Shown here piece by piece: positions 12,211-22,835 of a DNA stretch of 64,000 nt. Positions within the stretch are counted from its first letter, which is position 1. Every line of letters begins with the position of its first letter. The DNA lies in NCBI RefSeq assembly GCF_003265705.1, contig NW_020313143.1:62001-126000 (forward strand), in the 5' to 3' direction. The position numbers were made by a program, and so were the translations under genes. The stretch is from Callorhinus ursinus. Its lineage: Eukaryota > Chordata > Mammalia > Carnivora > Otariidae. The notes below the pieces were generated by a model. That model did not search any database, was not told where the DNA came from, and saw nothing but the letters and a program-made list of their open reading frames with translations.

Positions 12211-13296
12211 GTTTATCATATAAAAAAAAAAAAACTTGGACATATAGGAATTTGTGGACTCCTAAAGGTGTAACTTTGAAAGTATAATGTTTATTCGTCT
12301 GATAATCGGAATTTAGAGAAATCTAGTTATGCTAAACATCAGGAGATACAGTAGTTTACATTCATGTCTGTATTGTAGATACATAGATCATTCACAGGAA
12401 ATTCAGAATTTCAAATTACATAAATACTGAACTAACCGTATAAACCATTAACACCTTAATAAGCAACTTTTCAGTGAAAAAAAGGAAGAGAACCATGTGA
12501 TCATTTCATTGGATGCAGAGAAAGCACTTGACAAAGTACAAGATCCATTCACAATTAAAACGTGCAACAAAGTTGATTTAGAGGGAAAATACCTCAACAT
12601 AATAAGAGCCATATATGAAAAACCCACAAAGAACATCATACTCAATGTGGAAAAACTGAGAGCTTTCCCCCTGGGGTCAGAAACAAGGCAAGGATGTCCA
12701 CTCTCACCACTTTTATTCAACACAGTAGTGGAAGTCCTAGCTGCAGCCATCAGACAAGAAAAGGGATACAAGACATCCGAATTGGTAAGGAAGAAGTAAA
12801 GTGTTCACTATTTGCAGATAACGTGATACTGTATATAGAAAACCCAAAAGACTCTTCCAAAAAGCTACTAGAAATGGTAAATGAGTTCAGTAAGTTCTCA
12901 GGGTACAAAATCAATGCACGGAAATCTGTTGCATTTCTATACACCAATAATGTAGCAACCGAAAGAGAAATTAAGAAAAGAATCCCACTTACAATTGCAC
13001 CAAAAAATAGTAAAATGCCTGAGAATAAACTTAACCAAGGAGATGAAAGACCTGTGCTCTGAAAACTATAAAACACTGATGAAAGAAATTGAAGACAACA
13101 CAAACAAATGGAAAGACATTCCATGCTCGTGGATAGGAAGAACAAATACTGTTACAATGTCCATACTATCCAAAGCAATCTACAGATTTGATGCAATGGC
13201 TGTCAAAATACCAACAGCAGTTTTCACAGAACTCGAACAAACAATCTTAGAATTTGTGTGGAACCACAAAAGACTTTGAAAGGCTGAAGCAATCTT

Positions 13297-13494
13297 TTTT
13301 AAAAAATATTTTATTTAATTATTTGACAGAGAGAGGCACAGCGAGAGCGGGAACACAAGCAGGGGGAGTAGGAGAGGGAGAAGCAGGCTTCCCACGGAGC
13401 AGGGAGCCCAATACGGGGCTCGATCCCAGGACTCTGGGATCATGACCTGAGCCGAAGGCAGACGCTTAACGACTGAGCCACCCAGGCGCCCCTA
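13297..13494 (-). mobile_element. Can-SINE inserted in L1 ORF2
   Basis: Complete reverse-oriented SINE (T-run, (CT) linker complement, head complement gagccacccaggcgcc). An exact 14-bp target duplication, gctgaagcaatctt, lies at 13283-13296 and 13495-13508. Removing it restores the L1 sequence. Confidence 0.97.
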
Positions 13495-14615
13495 GCTGAA
13501 GCAATCTTGAAAAGGAAAACAAAGCTGGAGGTATCATAATTCCAGACTTCAACTTACATTACAAAGCTGTAGTAGTCAAAACAGTATGGTACTGGCACAA
13601 AAATAGACACATAGAGCAATGGCACAGAATAGAGAGCCCAGAAATAATCCCACGAGTATATGGCCAATTGATCTTTGACAAAGGAGGCAAGAATATCCAG
13701 TGGGAAAAAATTTTGGTTCCCAACAAATGGTGTTGGGAAAACTGAACAGCTACACGCAAAAGAACAAAACCAGACCACAATCTTACATCCTACACAGTGA
13801 CAAACTCAAAATGGATTACCGACCTAAATATGAGACCTGAAACTATAAAAACCTTAGAAGAGAGCACAGGCCGTAATTTCTCTGACACCAGCTGTAACAG
13901 CTTTCTTCTTTTCTTTTTTCCCCTAGATATGTCTCCTGAGGCAAGGGAAACAAAAGCAAAAACAAACTATTGGGATTACATCAAAATAAAAAGTTTCTAC
14001 ACAGCAAAGGAAACAGTCAATAAAACTAAAAGACAACTTACTGAATGGGAGAAGGTATTTCCAAATGATATATCTGATAAATACTTAGTATCCAAAATAT
14101 ATAAAGAACTTATACAACTCAACACCCAAACACAAATAATCCAATTAAAAATGGGCAGAACATGAATAGACATTTCTCCAAAGAAGACATCCAGATGGCC
14201 AACAGACACATGAAAAGATGCTCAACATCGCTCACCATCAGGGAAATGTAAATCAAAACCACAGTGAGATATCACCTCACATCTGTCAGAATGGCTAAAA
14301 TAAAAAACACAAGAAACGACAAGCGTTGGCAAGGATGTGGAGAAAAAGGAACCCTTCTGCACTGCTGGTGGGAATGCAAACTGTGTGCAGCCAGTATGGA
14401 AGACAGTACGGAGGTTTGTCAAAATAAATAAATAAATAAAAATAGAACTACCATATGACCGAGTAATTCCACTGCTGGGTATTTACTCAAAGAATACAAA
14501 AACACTAATTTAAAAAGATACATGAACCCTTATGCTTATTGAAGCATTATTTACAATAGCCAAATTTTGGCAGCAGCCCAAGTGTCCATCGATAGATGAA
14601 TGGATAAAAAAAAAG

Positions 14616-14617
<2 letters not shown>

Positions 14618-14660
<43 letters not shown>
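14618..14660. repeat. (CA)n microsatellite in L1 ORF2 3' part
   Basis: Pure AC run immediately before gaatggaatattac, the homologous L1 position that carries similar runs elsewhere in this window. Confidence 0.96.
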
Positions 14661-14663
<3 letters not shown>

Positions 14664-14995
14664 TGGAATATTACTCAGGCATAAAAATGAATGAAATCTT
14701 GCCATTTGCAGCGACATGGATGGATCTAGAGAGTATAATGCCAAGCAAAATATGTCAGTCAGGAAAAGACAAATGCCATATAATTTCACTCCTATGTGGA
14801 ATTTAAGAAACAAAACAAATGAGCAAAGGGAAAGAGAGAGAGAGAGGAGAGACAAACCAGGAAACAGACTCTTACCTATGGAAAACAAACACTTATGATG
14901 AGCACTGAGTAATGTATAGAATTGTTGAATCACTGTATTGTACACCTGAAACTAATAGAACACTACATGTTAACTGTACTGGATTTAAAATTACG

Positions 14996-15409
14996 AAAAG
15001 AGAACATTAGTATACTGTTGTATGTAATAGAAAACTTGGTAAAGGAACTATATTTACATCGCTAGTACTGGAGAAATAAATGTTGGGCCATTCATGTGAT
15101 GCCACAATTGGTCTTTATAAAACAAAGTGAATTTTTGTTGTAAAGTAATTGAAAATGTTATCATAGAAATGCGTTTACATAGAAAGATGGTAACAATATG
15201 TGCAAAAGCAGGTTACAAGCATCATAAAGGACACAGATCCATTTTTTTTTTGCTTATATAGGCATATACCTCTTTATCCAGAGGTCTCAAAGCATAAAAA
15301 TGAAAACGATCTTGTTGTTCCAGTCATCTAGAGCTTTTTATTCATCATAGTAAGAGGCTGCACTTTCTGTCGGGATACTTCAGACAGGCACCCTTGGAAA
15401 TGCCCCCTT
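14996..15409. other. Anonymous sequence
   Basis: AT-rich unique stretch between two L1 copies, with no gene or repeat recognised. Confidence 0.5.
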
Positions 15410-15672
15410 TCTTTTATTTTTTATTTATTTTTATTAGGTTCAATTAGCCAGCATATAGGACATCATTAGTTTTTGATGTAGTGTTCAACGAGTCATTAGG
15501 TGTGTATAACACCCAGTGCTCATCACAACACTTGCCCTTGCCCTCCTTAATACCCATCATCCGGTTACCCCACCTCCCTCCGCCCTCCCCTCTGTAGCCC
15601 TCAGTTTGTTTCCCGGAGTCCAGAGTCTCTCAAGGTTTGTCTCCTTCTCTGATTCTTCCCCCTTCCTACCGA
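15410..15672 (-). mobile_element. L1 3'UTR fragment, severely 5'-truncated
   Basis: Minus-strand L1 3' end with a T-rich tail followed by the 3'UTR phrases (catcattagtttttgatg, cataacacccagtgctc type). It stops at about 15672 within the 3'UTR. No clear target duplication seen. Confidence 0.88.
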
Positions 15673-16059
15673 GATGTCTTGAAAGCTGTCTGATGGGTTT
15701 TCACCACAGCCCCTCCCTCCCACCTTCCTGCTCAGCGATGTTCAAGCTGCAGTTCAGGCTGTAGTCACGGGGTGGCATCAACGAACTTCCACCGTCAATT
15801 TCTCCGCAAAGAGGTTTGTTTATTCAAGGAGCAAGAAAATACAACGTCTTCCCTTAAGACCCAGCCTGTGAACCAATGAATAGAATATTTTAAATTCTGT
15901 CTGATAGAACTGATGGGTGTGAAAGAAGACTGTAAAACAAAAAACAAACAAAACTAAGCTAAGCTAAACTAAACTAAACTAACCTAAAGAACAAAACACC
16001 TATACCCCATGACATGCATAAGATGAGACACAGGTGACAGTAGTGCACCATGGCAGTAG
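15673..16059. other. Anonymous sequence with an (AACTA)-like run
   Basis: No gene recognised. A degenerate pentanucleotide run (aactaaactaaact) lies at about 15950-15985. Confidence 0.55.
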
Positions 16060-16330
16060 GCAGCAAGTGGGCTGAGGGCAGGGCAGGGCAGGACAGGTGG
16101 GACGTGTCTGGGAGAGAAGGGGGAGCTGGAGTGGTGTCTGGGCAGCCTGTACAGGGGTGGGGTGGTGGAGGGTGAAAGCCCTGATCTCTGGGAGGGACTC
16201 CCCACAGTGTGGACACGTCAACCTGCACTGAGGAGGGAAGAAATACATCGATAAATGCAATATAGATTTGGGGCCAAGAGCAGATGGACCTGCTTTAATG
16301 CACATATGAAATTTCCCAACAGAATCTGTA
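16060..16330 (+). repeat. Anonymous segment with a diverged partner at 60.27-60.52 kb
   Basis: Contains cccacagtgtggacacgtca at 16201-16220, followed by gaggagggaagaa and a diverged but collinear continuation (ataaatgcaata, gatttgggg). Cctccacagtgtggacacatca with the same order of follow-on blocks lies near 60388. G-rich sequence precedes both. Origin unknown: an unnamed interspersed repeat or an old segmental duplication. Confidence 0.45.
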
Positions 16331-16640
16331 TCTCAGTAAACAAACGATTCCAAGACTTATTCTTTGCAAACTGTACTGGGTTCATCTGAGATGGCCAGAG
16401 CTGGGATTGCAGCTCCGAGGCATGGACCAGGGGTCTCAGCAAGGAGGAGGGAAAGATGAAATTTGTGATCTTCTTTGAGTGGTTTCAGCCAGACTTCTCG
16501 GGAATTTTTCACTTCGTGGCAGTAATTCCTTAGTGTGCATTATTTTCTGGGATATCTAAATCTGAGATCAGAATCCATCCCCTGTGTGAGCTGAATATAG
16601 AACTACACTTGTGAGGTGGGGTGATTGAGCCAGAGGAGGC
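16331..16640. other. Anonymous sequence
   Basis: Nothing recognised between the paired segment and the CA tract. Confidence 0.5.
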
Positions 16641-16644
16641 ATAG

Positions 16645-16645
<1 letters not shown>

Positions 16646-16690
<45 letters not shown>
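16646..16690. repeat. (AC)n microsatellite
   Basis: About 22 uninterrupted AC units in anonymous sequence. Confidence 0.97.
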
Positions 16691-16691
<1 letters not shown>

Positions 16692-16974
16692 ACAGTCAAT
16701 ACAATTTTGAAGTCTACTTTGTTCTCCTATAAAATTGAATATAATGGGTGTTTATAAAGTGAAGAATGTATGTGCATATATGTGCACTATTGTCTTCATT
16801 GTCAAAAGGGACATTTGGGTGAATACCCATGGTGCCACACTATCAATGGAGTGTAAAATGCTCAACTCTCAAGCCTTAGAAACCCATCTTCTAAAAGCAG
16901 TCCTGCTCTGTGTCCTCTAGAGAGGGCGAAGGATGGAACCTCATTCCCATCCTGCCATTTATCTGGAGAGGAGA
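16692..16974. other. Anonymous sequence
   Basis: Unique-looking sequence with no gene signal. Confidence 0.45.
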
Positions 16975-17112
16975 TGTAGGTTCTGTGAACCTGAGCTTTT
17001 GTCATCTGTGAAGTGGGACTCAGGAGACCTTTTTCACACAGCTGTCCCAAGGGATAAATGAGAGAACCTGCTCAGAGGATATGGCATGTAGTGGGACTTC
17101 AAGAGCCCTTTA
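16975..17112 (+). mobile_element. MIR SINE fragment
   Basis: The order gtcatctgtgaagtgggactc, ggataaatgagag, ggcatgtagtggg follows the second half of MIR (tRNA-derived mammalian-wide SINE). Strongly diverged, as expected of its age. Confidence 0.6.
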
Positions 17113-17399
17113 GAAGTTGAGACGTAGCAGTAGGGGCTGGCTGAGCTTCAGGGCTAAGGCAGGCATGGTGAAAAGGTATTTCTCATTGTTTCTCCTAATG
17201 AAAATATAGATATCTTTACGAAGGAAGCAAATATTTCTCAGATATGCCTTGAGTTTAAAGTTTTAAAGGCAGAAAAATCCCTAGTTTCTTGGGTGAATCA
17301 GAAGCTTATAAGCAATGCTCAACATCAGACTTCTCAGCAGACCCTAAACCAGTTCCCCATGCAGGGAAGACGGGACGGCTTATTCGTTAATTGTTTGTT
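17113..17399. other. Anonymous sequence
   Basis: No gene or repeat recognised. Confidence 0.45.
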
Positions 17400-17887
17400 T
17401 GTTCCTTTGTTTGTTTTTTATTGAAGTGCAAATGACGCACAATATTATAGTAGTTTTAGGTGTACACCGTAGTGATTCAACAATTACATACATTACAAAA
17501 TGCTCAGTACTGTAAGTGTAGTCACCATCTGTCACCATACAAAGTTATTACAATATTATTGACTATATTCCCTATGCCACACTTTTCATCCCCATGACTT
17601 ATTTATTTTACAACTGCAAATTTGTATCTCTTAATCCTCTTCATGTGTTTTGCCCATCCTCCCACCCCTCCCCTCTGGCAACCACCTGTTTGTTCTCTGT
17701 ATTTATGAGTCTGTTTCTGTTTTGCTTTGTTTGTTCATTTGTTTTCATTTATTAGATTCCAAATATAAGTGGAATCGCATGGCATCTATTTGTCTGACTT
17801 GTTTCACTTAGCATAATGCCCTCTAAGTCCATCCATGTTATTGTGAATGGCAAGATTTCATTCTCTTTTTATGGCTGAGTAATATTC

Positions 17888-17933
<46 letters not shown>

Positions 17934-18040
17934 ACAATACATGTAACACGCACATATGTCACATCTTCTCTATCCATTTATCTATCGATGGACACTTGGG
18001 TTGCTTCCATATCTTGCCTATCACAATTAATGATGCAGTA
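17400..18040 (-). mobile_element. L1 3' end, older subfamily
   Basis: Minus-strand L1 3'UTR and last part of ORF2 (attgaagtgcaaatgacg, tcacttagcataatgccctc, tatctatcgatggacacttg). More diverged than the 43-53 kb copies. It contains a TG microsatellite at 17890-17931. Truncated on the right. Confidence 0.85.
17890..17931. repeat. (TG)n microsatellite in L1
   Basis: Directly follows gagtaatattccag, the same homologous L1 site as the runs at 2055, 14618 and 31189. Confidence 0.96.
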
Positions 18041-18555
18041 AGACAGGCCTGTTTTTAACTCACCTGGTGACCTCAATGATAGAGCACATTAGGGCAGCAA
18101 GGTGTGGTGTTTGCCTAACTGCTGCTCCTGGACTGCTCCATAGGTTAATACATTTTACAGGAGTATTCTGGACTAGTCCTGGAGTCACCATTTCAGGAGT
18201 CTTCAGATCATGCATTATCCAACCACGTCACACCAGAATTTCAGTCAACTGCTGTCTCCCTGAGAGGGAGAAAACCAAGATTTACTCGCATTTCTTCAAC
18301 ATACAGTTGTCCGTTCTTTCACTAATAACTACATACATATTTTGACTTAAAACCCACACTGTCCATCGAAAGTGTTTCACTAATTCTGTAGTGTAAATAG
18401 GAGGGTAAGAAGGAAACAGGGTAAATCTGGAAAATTCAAGGGTTAAATTTGAGACAGAGTAACTCCTTCACATTAACTTTTAAACTTGCTCAAAGTTCAG
18501 GGCATTGAAGATTAAAAAATAATCCCTCCTCTGACCCCTAATTCCCATGCAGGCA
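18041..18555. other. Anonymous sequence
   Basis: The 92-residue frame at 18067-18345 has no recognised motif or splice context. No repeat family identified. Confidence 0.45.
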
Positions 18556-18587
18556 TAAGCCTCTCACTCTGTCTCTCCATCTCTCTG

Positions 18588-18625
<38 letters not shown>

Positions 18626-18630
18626 TTCCC
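18556..18630. repeat. (TCTCTG)/(TC)n low-complexity tract
   Basis: Imperfect TCTCTG and TC units. Confidence 0.9.
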
Positions 18631-19010
18631 CTTCAAAATCGAAGTTCCAGAAAGAGATTTTTACATTCCCTGGTAATATTCTTTACTTCCCACTGAATCC
18701 TTGTCTGACTGCTTCCGTCTTCATGTTTGCAATGACGTGCTCTCACCAAGGCCACAAGCCACCTCATTCTCCCTAGGTCCAGATTATTGTATAAATATAT
18801 TAACATACTGAATATTAATTTTACTGACCTCCTCATAATGGTGCTGTGAGCACTGAATTGGACCATACATTAAAGAAATCTTGGTAATAAGAAATTTTAG
18901 CTGTATTTGTTTCATTTCATGTATCTTTATTGACATTACTGTATCCATAGGCAGGAAGGAACAATAGGATATTGTCTGAGGATTATTCACAATGACATAT
19001 GGGGTATGGT
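18631..19010. other. Anonymous sequence
   Basis: AT-rich; no gene or repeat recognised. Confidence 0.45.
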
Positions 19011-19011
19011 G

Positions 19012-19454
19012 TAGTTAGTTGCCTAGGACCCCATAACAAATCTTCACAAATTCTGTGGTTTGAGATATCAAAAATGTATTCTCTCATAGTTCTGAAGACC
19101 AGAAGCCCCCAGTCAAAGTGTCAGGCAGGGCCATGCTCCCTCTGAAGGCTCTAGGGCAAAATTCATTCTTGACTCTTCCAGTGTCTGGTGGCTCCTAGGT
19201 TTCCTGGTCTGTGGCAGCGTAACTCCAACCTCTGCCTTATCTTCACACGGCCTCTTCCCTGTGTGTGAAATCTCTCTCTTGTTTCTAAGCACAGCAGTCA
19301 CTGGATTTAGGGCCCACTCTAAATCCAAGATGATTTCATCTCAAGATCTTTAACTATATGTGCACAGACACTGTTTCCAAATAAGGTCTCACCATAAGTT
19401 CAGGGGTTGGGGTTTGGACATATCTTGTTTGGGACATAAATCAATCCACTACAG
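19012..19454 (-). mobile_element. MaLR (MLT1/MST-like) LTR
   Basis: Antisense MaLR LTR text: ggaccccataacaaatc at its 3' side, tctcatagttctgaagacc, ggatttagggcccactct, ccaaataaggtctcacc, then gggacataaatcaatcc. Length and block order fit a whole solo LTR of the ERVL-MaLR group. Strong divergence indicates great age. No internal sequence flanks it. Confidence 0.75.
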
Positions 19455-19785
19455 TGAAATGCAGGTTAAAACAACTAACATGAGATCTTGCCTTTTGTAT
19501 ATAAATATGCAAATACACGCATATGTGCATAAACATATAAATACCTGCGTAAGAAAGAAGGTAATGCATTCTTGAAGAATATAATGCAGATTAAAACATT
19601 CAGGGGCTGTCTTTGGGTTGTACGTTTTGGGGTAATGTTTTTCCCCCCCTCTCTTCTATATTATCTATTTTACCTAAAATAAATGCCAATTGCTCTTGCA
19701 ACTACATATTTAAAAAAAAATAATAAAGCGACAAGGAAGCAAGTGCATTCTTAGCCCACCCACAGGAAAACCTTCAGAAGGACCA
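19455..19785. other. Anonymous sequence
   Basis: Includes an A-rich run near 19710-19730; otherwise nothing recognised. Confidence 0.45.
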
Positions 19786-19788
19786 CGC

Positions 19789-20070
19789 TGCCCTAGGCAT
19801 GTGAGGTGGGTCCTGTGAGGTGGGTGTCTTTATGATAATCACCTGTGACCAACAAAGAATTAAGCAGACCCTAAGAAGGAAGTAAACCATTGAAGGTGTT
19901 ATCAATAGAGATGTTAAAAGGATTTAAGTTCCCTGGTTAGCTTTCTATAAAAGACCAACCCCAAAGGCCCTCATTGGCAACACTGCCTGGACCCCTCTCA
20001 CTCCTGAGAGCTTTTTCTGTATCCTTGCTTAATAAACATCTATCGCTTTACTCAAAAAAAAAAAAAAAAA
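19789..20070 (+). mobile_element. LTR-like U3-R segment ending in poly(A)
   Basis: A TATA-box-like tataaaa at 19946-19952 is followed about 80 bp later by AATAAA (20031-20036), then 17 nt later by a 17-base A-run (20054-20070). This spacing is that of an LTR U3-R whose RNA was polyadenylated. No U5 follows; anonymous DNA begins directly after the A-run. The left boundary is uncertain (a TG at 19789 is one option). I infer a copy of an LTR-terminated transcript pasted in by L1, but I cannot name the family and see no clear target duplication. Confidence 0.45.
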
Positions 20071-20173
20071 GTCAAACCTTTAGCATGGGAATGTCCTTAA
20101 GGGACAGTAAGGAAGACAGGATGTCAAGGAAACCTCGTTCTCAATATAACAAGATAATTTCCCTTCAAATTTC

Positions 20174-20365
20174 TTTTCTTTTTTAAGATTTTATTTATTT
20201 ATTTATTTGAGAGAGAGAGAAACAGCATGAGAGGGGAGAGGGTCAGAGGGAGAAGCAGGCTCCCCGCCGAGGTGGGAGCCCGATGCGGGACTTGATCCCA
20301 GGACTCTGGGATCATGACCTGAGCCGAAGGCAGGCGCTTAACCAACTGAGCCACCCAGGCGCCCT
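20174..20365 (-). mobile_element. Can-SINE
   Basis: Complete reverse copy: T-rich tail, GAGA linker, tRNA-derived head complement. Exact 13-bp duplication cccttcaaatttc at 20161-20173 and 20366-20378. Confidence 0.97.
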
Positions 20366-20539
20366 CCCTTCAAATTTCAAACCACAGTGATTGTTATCAA
20401 TATTTTCAATTCCTGCTTATTAAAACGGGGGAAAAAAGTTGTACTTCAGTTTTGTTTGTTTGTTTGTTTTGTTTTGTTTTTGCTGTGCCTTAATAAACAG
20501 TGAGGTTGAGGGTCTTATCAGATGAGAAGCAGTAGTGTA

Positions 20540-20780
20540 CACTGGAGAGATGCGGGGCTCTGCAACCACACAGAATCTGTTCAAATCTCTGTCTTGTGAC
20601 TTGCTAGCCTGCCCTCGCTATGCCTCAGTTTCCCAAAGTTTAAAATCAGGCAACAATAGCTCTCTCTCATAGGCTCTGCTGAGGATGAAATGAGTAAGTA
20701 TAGGTTTAGCACTTACAACACGGTGGGGTGCAGAGGGAGCCAGCAATAATATTAACTATTCTTATGATTATCATCTTACC
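20540..20780 (+). mobile_element. MIR SINE, nearly whole
   Basis: Follows MIR order over about 240 bp: gcaaccacacagaatctgtt, cttgtgacttgctagcc, tatgcctcagtttccc, gaggatgaaatgagtaagta and the catcttac tail. Confidence 0.75.
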
Positions 20781-20935
20781 GGAATGCACCAGTAGTGTTT
20801 TTACTTTGTGAATAACCACCTTGGGTATTTAACAGAGGAGAGTTCTAGGAAAAGTGTTGAAGTGTGGACTGGTTTCTCCTTACTGCTTATAATAAAATGT
20901 GAGAGAAGAGATAAATCCAGTGAACTGTTAAGCAA

Positions 20936-20999
20936 AAAAAAAAAAAAAAAAAGAAAAGAAAGAAAGAAAGAAAGAAAAAAAAAAAGAAAGAAAAAAAAG
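20936..20999. repeat. A-rich / (GAAA)n tract
   Basis: A-run followed by imperfect AAAG units. The 119-residue Lys-rich frame across it is a product of this tract. Confidence 0.92.
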
Positions 21000-21164
21000 G
21001 AAACAGGCCTTGAAGATTTGGAACATTCTGAGCCTGTCTATATCATAAAAAGCAAGAAAGCATGTTCAGGAGAGAACACCAAAGGTATGGCTGGGAAATC
21101 ACTCCAGGAAGAGATTACTTATGGATTTAATCAGCCATCTCAGCTGAAGCCAGAAACAGAGATG

Positions 21165-21335
21165 TAGAAAACCTGAACAGACCCATTACCAGCAAGGGAA
21201 TTGGAGCAGTAATCAAAAATCTCCCAAGAAACAAGAGTCCAGGGCTGGATGACTTCCCAGGGGAATTCTACCAAGCATTTAAAGAAGAATTAATACCTAT
21301 TCTTCTGATGCTGTTTCAAAAAAAAAAAAAGTTCT
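21165..21335 (+). mobile_element. Internal L1 ORF2 fragment ending in an A-run
   Basis: Encodes the ORF2 segment with the [20 protein letters not shown] block of the RT fingers/palm region, plus strand. It ends at a 13-base A-run instead of continuing. Only about 170 bp, with no 3'UTR, which is unusual for an L1 piece. Confidence 0.85.
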
Positions 21336-22134
21336 GATTAAATGACAATGTATAAGAGGTGATCTAACTGTATTTATTAATGAACACTTAGGTGACTGAG
21401 GTCCAACTCTTGAGCACCGAATTTGGTCGGAAATGCCAAATTCATTACATATTAAATGATGTTAAATTAAATTAAATAATGAATCTGTTCATGAGCTTTC
21501 TAGAGTTCTTTTATATTGTATGTCAACCACTTTATCCAACAGTTATAAAATCATAGATTCTTGGGAAAGAACACCCGGCAAAGGGATCCCCACCCCTATT
21601 TATTCACCCTTTGGATGGGTGGTAGGAGTAATAAGTATAAACAATCACAAAAGACACCAATAATTATAGAGCACATAGTAGATTAACAGATAAAACTCTT
21701 GGTTAACACCATACAACCAGCAGGTAATGATTCCCAGGGTCAAATCCTGGTCATTTCTGATCCCACATTCGGTGCCCCAACCCCTGTTTGTATATTGAGT
21801 GTTCTTCTGTGTTAGGCTGGAGGCCAGCACAGGGGAAGGGACTCACCCAATGTCCTGTGGCCCGTTAATGAGGCAGGCAACTGAGACGCATGTTTGATGA
21901 CTCCCATCTCCTGTCTAGCTGACCTGTTCCTCTTCTATGCCCTTCCATACTATTCCTTCTTCCTGGAACACAGTAAGAAATTGCTTCTAGTCAAGCTAGA
22001 AGGGAAATAGGGAGACAGGAAAGCACGTGGGAAAAAGGAAATGATGAGATGGGACCAAAGTTTACTTCTTGCTGCTACATTTCCAGATGTGGTCTTATAT
22101 CATATTTTATATCTTATGGGACAGAAGGGTCAGG
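21336..22134. other. Anonymous sequence
   Basis: No exon or repeat recognised. Frames of about 60 codons are chance. Confidence 0.5.
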
Positions 22135-22325
22135 GTGAGCTGGGAGTAACATTTATCAAAGCCCTACTATGTACCAGACATTCTTTGAGAGTTTCTCCAT
22201 TTTATCTTACAACAAATCTGTGAAGAAGGCACCCTTAGTCCCATTTTAGAGATGACCAACCTCAGACTCACAGAGCTATGTAAATGTTCCTCAGTCAAAC
22301 AGGCCACGTGGCAGCTTCCCATTTA
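22135..22325 (-). mobile_element. MIR SINE
   Basis: Antisense MIR order: catttatcaaagccctactatgtacc, ccattttagagatgacc, cagactcacagagctatg. Confidence 0.75.
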
Positions 22326-22644
22326 GGTGTTGGATTTCCAGGGCTTAAGTCCCCATAGTGGGAAATTCCTTGAGATGGAAACTGAGTGGTGTCATGCTAT
22401 GACATACCTCATGCATAGAGCTGCATGGTGTCATGGCATGACACTGGGCATGAAGATGATGGTGGGCACAAAATCCTGCCCCATGGGCCAACAGGCCTTG
22501 GCATGGGGACACATAGACTGGCTGAGTCCTGAGATGTTGAACTGGACTCAAGGAAGCAGCACAAACTGTTGCCCTTTGGAAAGGGAACCTGAATGGTAGG
22601 ATATTAACAGGTACAAAACTATCATAGGCACGTTTGTTTGTTTT
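22326..22644. other. Anonymous sequence
   Basis: A frame of 90 codons at 22327-22599 has no recognisable family. Confidence 0.45.
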
Positions 22645-22835
22645 TTTTTCCTGTCCAATCTCATGTAATCCTAATAGCTCCATTCAAGGGCAATAATTAT
22701 CCCTGTTACTCAGACAATGGAACTAAAGTTAAAAGAGTAAGTAACATGACCAAAAAAACAACCTTATAAATTACTGCTCCAGAACTCAAAACCTGGAATT
22801 GCATGGACTAAGCTTTTTGCTACTCTGTCTTGTAA
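22645..22835 (-). mobile_element. MIR SINE
   Basis: Antisense MIR (catgtaatcctaatagctcc, actcagacaatggaac, gtaagtaacatgacc, ccagaactcaaaacctgg). Confidence 0.6.

Larger units (their letters stand above)
11134..12480 (+). pseudogene. NDUFB5P: NDUFB5 processed pseudogene with long 3' extension
   Basis: NDUFB5 encodes an accessory, single-pass membrane subunit of mitochondrial complex I. The copy has no introns. Starting at the ATG near 11151, the translation resembles the known NDUFB5 presequence ([21 protein letters not shown]) but stops within about 45 codons. After a frameshift near 11350, the mature-protein part is recognisable ([32 protein letters not shown]) to about 11641. The carboxy end ([10 protein letters not shown] in another frame) runs to about 11727. 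AATAAA occurs in the 3'UTR at about 11818. A duplication, agaaccacgtgatca at 11119-11133 and agaaccatgtgatca at 12489-12503, brackets the whole 1.35 kb, including about 0.65 kb beyond the usual poly(A) site. Short A-run (about 12477-12483) at the 3' end. Inserted into L1 ORF2. Confidence 0.9.
9336..14806 (+). pseudogene. L1 ORF2 remnant (endonuclease / reverse transcriptase)
   Basis: ORF2p nicks target DNA and reverse-transcribes RNA at the nick. Here the amino-terminal endonuclease begins at about 9336, and the frame 9681-9941 carries its middle. The conserved GDFN motif reads GFN because one Asp codon is missing. The finger/palm region is at 10549-10869 ([13 protein letters not shown]). The chain is then cut by the NDUFB5 insertion at 11134-12480 and resumes at [12 protein letters not shown]. 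The RT active site reads FADN instead of FADD (about 12814-12825). A SINE lies at 13297-13494, and the carboxy end runs to the stop near 14806. Many frameshifts and stops: dead copy. Confidence 0.92.
6598..14995 (+). mobile_element. Near full-length L1 LINE, degenerate, with two internal insertions
   Basis: All L1 parts occur in order on the plus strand: 5'UTR (about 6598-8037), ORF1 remnant (8038-8950), inter-ORF spacer, ORF2 remnant (9336-14806) and 3'UTR to about 14995. Subtracting the NDUFB5 insertion (about 1.35 kb) and the SINE (about 0.2 kb) leaves roughly 6.8 kb, the length of a complete carnivore L1. Stops, frameshifts and lost catalytic residues show it is dead. A weak candidate target duplication is agaatgtta at 6583-6591 versus agaacatta at 15001-15009. 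It predates the SINE and the pseudogene it contains. Confidence 0.93.

Noticed and set aside
16975..17112. Similarity between about 17.0 kb and about 56.1 kb as evidence for a large duplication
   Set aside because: The shared text follows MIR order in both, so common MIR ancestry explains it.
20808..21167. 119-residue Lys-rich frame
   Set aside because: Created by the A/GAAA tract in its middle; no conserved sequence on either side.
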